Below the pieces are notes generated by a model, which saw only the letters and a list, made by a program, of their open reading frames with translations, was not told where the DNA came from and did not search any database. 9,758 bases of DNA. Origin: an uncultured Clostridia bacterium. GTDB lineage: Bacteria > Bacillota > Clostridia > UBA1381. Positions within the stretch are counted from its first letter, which is position 1. Every line of letters begins with the position of its first letter. The stretch spans positions 1-9,758 of the forward strand of contig CALXSX010000036.1 of assembly GCA_944391265.1 (NCBI GenBank), in the 5' to 3' direction. The position numbers were made by a program, and so were the translations under genes. This document shows positions 5,991-9,758 of this stretch, in pieces.

Positions 5991-6341
5991 TCACAGCTTC
6001 TCGCTCCACTCGCTTTCTTTGAACCCGACAAGCACATTGCCGCCCGATATGAGTATCGGTCTTTTTACGAGCATTCCGTCAGTTGAAAGCAGCTTTAGCT
6101 GCTCTTCGTCCGACATTTCCGGAAGCTTTGTTTTAAGCGACATTGATTTGTAGAGCATACCCGACGTATTGAAAAATTTCTTCAGCGGCAGTCCGCTCTT
6201 TTCATGCCAAGCCCTGAGCTCCTCATAGGTCGGATTTTCAGTCTTTATATCGCGCTCCTCATATTTTATGCCCTTGTCATCAAGCCATTTTTTTGCTTTT
6301 TTACAGGTACTGCATTTAGGATAGCATACAAATTTTACCAT
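5991..6341 (-). CDS. ArsC/Spx-family thioredoxin-fold protein
   Basis: 116 residues, standard for the ArsC/Spx/YffB family. It begins MVKFVCYPKCSTCKKAKKWL with a CxxC pair at Cys10 and Cys13 on the N-terminal end of the first helix, as in Spx; classical arsenate reductase ArsC has CxxS or a single Cys here. LVKRPIL (91-97) carries the conserved Arg-Pro of the family, and a short VLVGFKESEW C-terminus follows. Start chosen at 6339-6341 because GGGAGGGAG lies just upstream; an in-frame ATG at 6360-6362 has its only GGTGAG abutting the codon. It is preceded by the nitroreductase gene (22-base gap) and followed by the alcohol dehydrogenase gene. Role may be a thiol-disulfide reductase or an Spx-like regulator that binds RNA polymerase; true Spx is a little longer (about 131 residues). 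Arsenate reduction is unlikely to be assigned from this alone. Confidence 0.88.
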   Translation of the reverse strand: MVKFVCYPKCSTCKKAKKWLDDKGIKYEERDIKTENPTYEELRAWHEKSGLPLKKFFNTSGMLYKSMSLKTKLPEMSDEEQLKLLSTDGMLVKRPILISGGNVLVGFKESEWSEKL

Positions 6342-6363
6342 AAATCTCCCTCCCGAATTCATC

Positions 6364-6885
6364 TCACCTTATGTAATAAACGTAATCTTGTTTCCTCGGA
6401 GCGGCCTCGCGGGGTTCGCCGTCAGCGTATCCGAGCACGCAGTGGCCAATGCCTTCATAGTCTCCGGAGATTCCCAGATCCTTCAGCATTTTCTTTCCCT
6501 CTTCCGACTCAAACTCCTCTTTTGCCCTGTGAATCCAGCAGCTTCCCACGCCCTCGCTGTGAGCGGCAAGCATAAGGTTTGCCATTACAAGACTTCCGTC
6601 ATAAACGTGTGTAGCTCTTGATTTGTCGGCAAGCACTATCAGAACGACAGGGGCTCCATAAAACGGATCGGAATCGACGCCCATTATCTGCGCGTTCATT
6701 TGTGACAGTCTGTCCCTTACGTCTTTGTTTGTAACGGCGATGATTATTGGTGACTGCTGTCCCATACCTGTTGCGGCATACGTTCCGGCTTTAATTATCC
6801 TTTCCAAAACATCGTCCTCAATCATATCGGGCTTGTACTTTCTCACACTTCTTCTCGTTAATATGTTGTTTAATACTTCGTTCAT
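6364..6885 (-). CDS. Nitroreductase-family FMN flavoprotein
   Basis: 173 residues, typical of small dimeric oxygen-insensitive nitroreductase-fold enzymes that use FMN and NAD(P)H. FMN-phosphate-binding RRSVRKYKPD is at 11-20, followed by GMGQQSP (40-46) in the flavin pocket. LMLAAHSEGVGSCWI (104-118) is the usual second FMN-contact helix, and GHCVLGYADGEP (147-158) precedes the arginine/lysine-rich end. The ATG at 6883-6885 has a perfect AGGAGG (6894-6899) with 8-base spacing. It lies 18 bases after the DUF1653 gene and 22 bases before the ArsC-like gene, so is part of the same operon. Physiological substrate unknown: candidates include quinones, nitro compounds and enoates. Confidence 0.92.
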   Translation of the reverse strand: MNEVLNNILTRRSVRKYKPDMIEDDVLERIIKAGTYAATGMGQQSPIIIAVTNKDVRDRLSQMNAQIMGVDSDPFYGAPVVLIVLADKSRATHVYDGSLVMANLMLAAHSEGVGSCWIHRAKEEFESEEGKKMLKDLGISGDYEGIGHCVLGYADGEPREAAPRKQDYVYYIR

Positions 6886-6903
6886 GATTAAAACCTCCTG
6901 TTT

Positions 6904-7149
6904 TTATTTTACGCTTTTTATTTCCTGCAGCTGAAATCTGTATTTTTGATTTGCCCCGGGATACTTGTTTTTGTCCACCTCGTCTGAAAAACAGGAAAGC
7001 GGACGCACCCAAAGCCTGCCTTCACCATAAAGCTCGCGGTAAATAACGCAGTCTTCACCGGTCTCAGAATCTCTTGCCATATCTTCGACAAGATAATAAT
7101 CACCTTTGAAATGCCTGTATATTCCCTTTATTTTAATATCCCGCATCAT
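6904..7149 (-). CDS. DUF1653 domain protein
   Basis: Small 81-residue protein matching the DUF1653 pattern: G-x-Y-RHFKGDYYLVEDMARDSE (9-29), then a central VIYRELYGEGRLWVRP (35-50) with the invariant-looking WVRP, then SCFSDEV and a closing KYRF (69-72). The family is widespread in bacteria and has no established function; its compact all-beta look suggests a binding role. Start chosen at the ATG 7147-7149, since GGGGA (7158-7162) is 8 bases upstream; an in-frame GTG at 7153-7155 is only 2 bases from that site, and an ATG at 7144-7146 follows at once. It sits 26 bases after the HAD phosphatase and 18 before the nitroreductase. Confidence 0.85.
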   Translation of the reverse strand: MMRDIKIKGIYRHFKGDYYLVEDMARDSETGEDCVIYRELYGEGRLWVRPLSCFSDEVDKNKYPGANQKYRFQLQEIKSVK

Positions 7150-7175
7150 AAACACCGTCCCCGAAAGAATATTTG

Positions 7176-7838
7176 CTAAGCTCTTTTTGCAACAAAATCC
7201 GCAAGCTCCTCCGGAGTGGAAACTATCTTATCTGCGCCTGCATCCAAAAGCTCTTTCTCCGTGCGAAAACCCCAAAGCACACCTATCGTAAATGTTTTCG
7301 CGTTCACTCCGGTACCTATATCTATGTTGGTATCGCCTACCATGCACGCCTCATCGGGCGCTGCTCCGTATTTTTGGCAGATCTTTAAAAATCCGGTCGG
7401 ATTCGGCTTCATAGGCACGTCCTCCGTCTGGCCCTGGATATGGTCAAAAAATCCCTTGCCGAACACGTCCTCAACAACAAGCCGTGTCACATTGTCCGGT
7501 TTGTTTGATAAAACAGCGATTTTCACGCCCTTCTCCTTTATTTTTGTAATGGCGTCGATTATCCCGTCAAAAGGCTTGGTAAGATACATAAAATTGCCTT
7601 CGTATGCGCTGTCGTATATTTTGCAAGCTTTTAGAAAATTATCTTCGGTATCCACGCCTCTAAATGCAAGCGCCCTGTGAAGCAGAACGCTTCGTCCGCT
7701 GCCTGCCATATACTTGAACTCGTCCTTTTCTATGCTCTCAAATCCGAGCTTACCGAGCGTGTAATTTACAAAATATGCTATTGACGATAGTGTATCCATA
7801 ACCGTTCCGTCAAGATCAAAAACACAAACCTTTATCAT
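7176..7838 (-). CDS. HAD-family hydrolase, phosphoglycolate phosphatase-like
   Basis: 220 residues, subfamily IA HAD phosphatase with an alpha-helical cap. Motif I VFDLDGT (6-12) carries nucleophile Asp8 and acid/base Asp10; motif II is VLSNKPD (109-115); motif III Lys is in MKPNP (143-147); motif IV is MVGDTNIDI (167-175). This pattern and length fit Gph/PpaX-type enzymes, which clear 2-phosphoglycolate or pyrophosphate, but HAD specificity cannot be read from motifs. The frame extends upstream to 7928, but I start at 7836-7838: AAGGA (7849-7853) lies 10 bases upstream, motif I begins at the expected place, and the promoter at 7878-7906 falls within the extended frame. First gene of the five-gene operon. 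Confidence 0.9.
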   Translation of the reverse strand: MIKVCVFDLDGTVMDTLSSIAYFVNYTLGKLGFESIEKDEFKYMAGSGRSVLLHRALAFRGVDTEDNFLKACKIYDSAYEGNFMYLTKPFDGIIDAITKIKEKGVKIAVLSNKPDNVTRLVVEDVFGKGFFDHIQGQTEDVPMKPNPTGFLKICQKYGAAPDEACMVGDTNIDIGTGVNAKTFTIGVLWGFRTEKELLDAGADKIVSTPEELADFVAKRA

Positions 7839-7877
7839 AAATATAATATCCTTTCCGAGTGTTGTTTCTACACTGTT

Positions 7878-7906
7878 ATTATAATTCCAAAATAATTTTT
7901 TTTCAA
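7878..7906 (-). promoter_or_regulatory. Consensus sigma-A promoter of the five-gene operon
   Basis: Minus strand: TTGAAA (7901-7906), 17-base spacer, perfect TATAAT (7878-7883). Transcription should start near 7871, about 33 bases before the HAD gene ATG. The short leader contains a 5-bp stem AGTGT/ACACT (7858-7862 with 7870-7874) just upstream of the ribosome site. Confidence 0.8.
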
Positions 7907-7927
7907 GTCCAACAGAGTTTTTCATCA

Positions 7928-7954
7928 TTTCGGATAAACATTAAAGTTCCGAAA
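7928..7954. repeat. Inverted repeat TTTCGG/CCGAAA in the divergent spacer
   Basis: TTTCGG (7928-7933) and CCGAAA (7949-7954) are perfect 6-bp arms with a 15-base gap, lying upstream of the minus-strand operon promoter and before the plus-strand YitT gene. The position fits an operator for a dimeric regulator, but arms this short can be chance. Confidence 0.25.
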
Positions 7955-8022
7955 GTATAAATTTTCAAAAAATTCGCCAAACTATTCTAAGAAATACCTG
8001 TAAAAAGTCGGTGATAATTAAC

Positions 8023-8877
8023 ATGAAAAAGAAAATGCTGCTCAATATTTTTTATTCCGTATCAGGGTCGCTTGCCTACGGAGTCGGTATCTGCTGTTTT
8101 TTAAACTCTTCAAACATAGCCCCCGGCGGGGTTTCAGGCATCAGCATCATGGCGAATTATCTTTTTGGGCTGCCTATAGGTATTACTTCGGTCCTGATAA
8201 ACATACCCATTCTTGCGATTGGTTACTTCAAGCTCAGCAAGAGACTTATAACTCACACGGCTGCCGTGCTCCTTTTTTCATCTTTCATAACAGACTATAT
8301 CGTGAGTCCGTTTTTCCCAATATACTCGGGAGACAGACTGCTTGGCAGCGTTTTCGGCGGCGTCCTGATAGGTGTAGGTCTGGGACTTATCTTCTCAGGA
8401 GGTAACACCACCGGCGGCACGGACATATTGTCCCTTCTTCTCAAGTTAAAATTTCCGCAGCTGAGAATAGGTATTGCCATGCTGATAATAGACGGAATCA
8501 TACTCTCATCATCAATTATCGTGTTCAAGAATATCGAATCAGCTCTTTACGGTATAATAGCGCTGTTTTGCTCGTCTATGCTTATCGACCGTATAGTTTA
8601 TGCCAGTGACAGGACAAGTCTGACTTTCATCATCTCTGCAAAACACAGCGAGATAGCAAAAAAAATTCTCACTGAGCTCGGAAGAGGCGTGACAATTATA
8701 GACGGCGTCGGCGGATATACAAAAAGCAGCGTAAAAATAATAATGTGTGCCGTAAGGCGCCAGGAGTTTCCGCAGCTAAAGGAACTAACATTCTCCGAGG
8801 ATGCATGCGCTTTTCTCTCCACTGTATCAACGGAGGGGATTTTTGGCGAAGGTTTTTATAAAAACAGCCCTTTTTGA
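8023..8877 (+). CDS. YitT-family membrane protein (DUF161 + DUF2179)
   Basis: 284 residues. The N-terminal two thirds form the YitT membrane domain with about five hydrophobic helices (roughly 10-28, 50-68, 76-96, 107-126, 148-168) and the family signatures NIAPGGVSGISI (31-42) and SGGNTTGGTDIL (125-136). The C-terminal third is a soluble DUF2179 domain (about 198-280) with ELGRGVTIIDGVGGYTK (218-234). Family members are integral to the cytoplasmic membrane; transport is suspected, but no substrate is established. Start chosen at ATG 8023 with GGTGA (8010-8014) 8 bases upstream; an in-frame GTG at 8011 has no ribosome site, and an ATG at 8035 is too far in. Divergent from the HAD operon; I found no convincing -35/-10 pair for it in 7907-8010. 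Followed by a promoter rather than a clear terminator. Confidence 0.92.
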   Translation: MKKKMLLNIFYSVSGSLAYGVGICCFLNSSNIAPGGVSGISIMANYLFGLPIGITSVLINIPILAIGYFKLSKRLITHTAAVLLFSSFITDYIVSPFFPIYSGDRLLGSVFGGVLIGVGLGLIFSGGNTTGGTDILSLLLKLKFPQLRIGIAMLIIDGIILSSSIIVFKNIESALYGIIALFCSSMLIDRIVYASDRTSLTFIISAKHSEIAKKILTELGRGVTIIDGVGGYTKSSVKIIMCAVRRQEFPQLKELTFSEDACAFLSTVSTEGIFGEGFYKNSPF

Positions 8878-8897
8878 CATATTTTTGTATAATGTCC

Positions 8898-8926
8898 TTG
8901 AAAAGTTTCAGTTTGTATGTTATAAT
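8898..8926 (+). promoter_or_regulatory. Consensus extended -10 promoter upstream of the membrane protein-mazG pair
   Basis: TTGAAA (8898-8903), 17-base spacer ending in TG plus one base, then perfect TATAAT (8921-8926). The predicted start near 8933 leaves a leader of about 44 bases with GGGAGG at 8960-8965. It begins right after the YitT stop at 8877. Confidence 0.82.
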
Positions 8927-8976
8927 ATCTTCGGCGCTTTATTACAAAATAAGAATTTCGGGAGGTAAATATCTTT

Positions 8977-9588
8977 ATGGCGAAAAAAAAGAAGAGAAAT
9001 TCGCAGTCAAATAACGGCGCTCAAGGCGATATAAAAAATAAAAACAACAAAACAAAAACAGAACTGCCCGACAAGACCACCGCGGTAAAACCGCCTCAAT
9101 TCCCTTTTTTACTGAGGAGATTTGCCGAGATGCTCGCGCTTGCGGTAATTTGTTCTGCTCCGGTTTCGCTCGCGTATTTGCTGGGGCTTCCGCGGACAGT
9201 ATCCCTTGCTTACAAGGTGATGGGTTTATCTGCGGCTGCGTTTGTGCTGGCAAATATATATTTTTTAAGAGCGTTTTTCTACAGTATGGGAAACAAGTAC
9301 ATATACTTTAAAGTAAATCTGACAGCATATGCTATGTTCACCGTTTTGCACTTTGCTGTTTTGTGCATATTCGGAGATTGGACGCTGCCTTCTGTTTATT
9401 CGTTTATCTATATGCCTGCCAAGGTTTTAAACCTGTTTCTCTATGTTCTTTTCCCGGGCGCAGAGCAGTTTTATCTGAATCTTGCCGCAGCAGCAGCTCT
9501 GGATATTTTAATGTTTATCGTTATACTCGCAGCTCCGCTTGAAATGTACAAGCTTGACAAGCCGCGTAACACAAGGAGGGTATCTTAA
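8977..9588 (+). CDS. Unrecognised multi-pass membrane protein upstream of mazG
   Basis: 203 residues, no family recognised. The first 40 residues are hydrophilic and very basic (MAKKKKRNSQ, then Asn/Lys/Thr-rich), probably disordered and cytoplasmic. Four or five hydrophobic segments follow, near 50-70, 77-100, 114-132, 144-160 and 166-187, and a short basic tail (KLDKPRNTRRVS) closes the protein. No catalytic motif, cysteine pair or signal peptidase site is evident. The ATG at 8977 follows GGGAGG (8960-8965) at 11 bases. mazG starts 2 bases after its stop, with the mazG ribosome site AAGGAGG (9573-9579) inside this coding region, so the two are co-transcribed and translationally linked. In Bacillus mazG sits beside sporulation genes including a membrane protein (yabM), but this protein is far too short to be that flippase. 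Confidence 0.78.
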   Translation: MAKKKKRNSQSNNGAQGDIKNKNNKTKTELPDKTTAVKPPQFPFLLRRFAEMLALAVICSAPVSLAYLLGLPRTVSLAYKVMGLSAAAFVLANIYFLRAFFYSMGNKYIYFKVNLTAYAMFTVLHFAVLCIFGDWTLPSVYSFIYMPAKVLNLFLYVLFPGAEQFYLNLAAAAALDILMFIVILAAPLEMYKLDKPRNTRRVS

Positions 9589-9590
9589 AA

Positions 9591-9758
9591 ATGACCGATA
9601 TTAAATTAAAGGAAAAATACACCCTGGATGACCTTATGGAAATTCTCACCGTACTGAGAGGTGAAAACGGCTGTCCGTGGGATAGAGCGCAGACGCATGA
9701 AACTATAAAAAAGTGCATGATTGAAGAGGTTTATGAAGCTATTGACGCTCTTGACAGC
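9591..9758 (+). CDS. mazG: MazG nucleoside triphosphate pyrophosphohydrolase, 3' truncated
   Basis: The first 56 residues are present before the window ends. MazG hydrolyses NTPs/dNTPs to NMP and pyrophosphate and is thought to clean the nucleotide pool or modulate alarmone levels. The diagnostic N-terminal stretch is clear: LMEILTVLRGENGCPWDRAQTHET (about 14-37), followed by IEEVYEAIDAL (44-54), in which the EExxE-type acidic helix binds Mg2+. The ATG at 9591 is served by AAGGAGG (9573-9579) at 11 bases and lies 2 bases after the preceding stop. The remaining part of the protein, including any second MazG domain, is outside the window. Confidence 0.93.
   Translation, partial: MTDIKLKEKYTLDDLMEILTVLRGENGCPWDRAQTHETIKKCMIEEVYEAIDALDS

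Noticed and set aside
7839..7928. N-terminal extension of the HAD hydrolase to 250 residues
   Set aside because: It lies over a consensus promoter, lacks homology-like content before motif I, and a good ribosome site serves the ATG at 7836-7838.
8874..8893. Perfect TTGACA (8874-8879) and TATAAT (8888-8893) at the YitT stop
   Set aside because: The spacer is only 8 bases, too short for sigma-A recognition. The properly spaced promoter is at 8898-8926.

Overview
The window reads as chromosomal DNA from a member of the Bacillota, most likely class Clostridia. The pointers are strong AGGAGG-type ribosome binding sites, sigma-A promoters of the TTGAAA/TTGACA-17-TATAAT kind, moderate-to-low GC, frequent ATA isoleucine codons, and the families present: a butanol-dehydrogenase-like iron alcohol dehydrogenase, a YitT protein, an HprK-related orphan kinase and a MazG. 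No rRNA, tRNA, CRISPR array, insertion sequence or phage gene was seen. Most of the window is ordinary core metabolism.

Layout. (1) Positions 1-2306, plus strand: the 3' end of an arginine biosynthesis operon, with argD (5' truncated by the window), argF and a small GNAT acetyltransferase. It ends at a long perfect hairpin (2339-2378). (2) 2397-3080, minus: a lone HprK/PEP-carboxykinase-fold kinase-like protein with its own candidate promoter. (3) 3211-4452, minus: a CNNM/CBS/CorC-HlyC membrane protein of the magnesium-exporter type. Ahead of it lies a ~340-base non-genic stretch with a near-consensus promoter, a roughly 230-base leader, a terminator-like hairpin and overlapping small upstream ORFs. 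(4) 4792-7838, minus: a five-gene operon read from a consensus promoter at 7878-7906, in the order HAD phosphatase, DUF1653 protein, nitroreductase, ArsC/Spx-like thioredoxin-fold protein, iron alcohol dehydrogenase. Gaps are 18-32 bases and each gene has its own Shine-Dalgarno. (5) 8023-8877, plus: a YitT-family membrane protein, divergent from the operon. (6) 8977-9758, plus: an unrecognised multi-pass membrane protein and, 2 bases later, the 5' end of mazG, both downstream of a consensus extended -10 promoter (8898-8926).

How the genes may work together. ArgD and ArgF supply consecutive steps, N-acetylornithine formation and then, after deacetylation, ornithine to citrulline. The GNAT sits 25 bases behind argF and could be an acetyl donor step or an unrelated passenger. 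The five-gene minus-strand operon mixes a phosphatase with three likely redox proteins; an aldehyde/electrophile or redox-homeostasis role is a reasonable guess but is not shown by the sequence. The most interesting non-coding signal is the leader of the CorC-type gene, which has the parts expected of an attenuator or leader-peptide-controlled gene but matches no riboswitch class I could recognise by eye.
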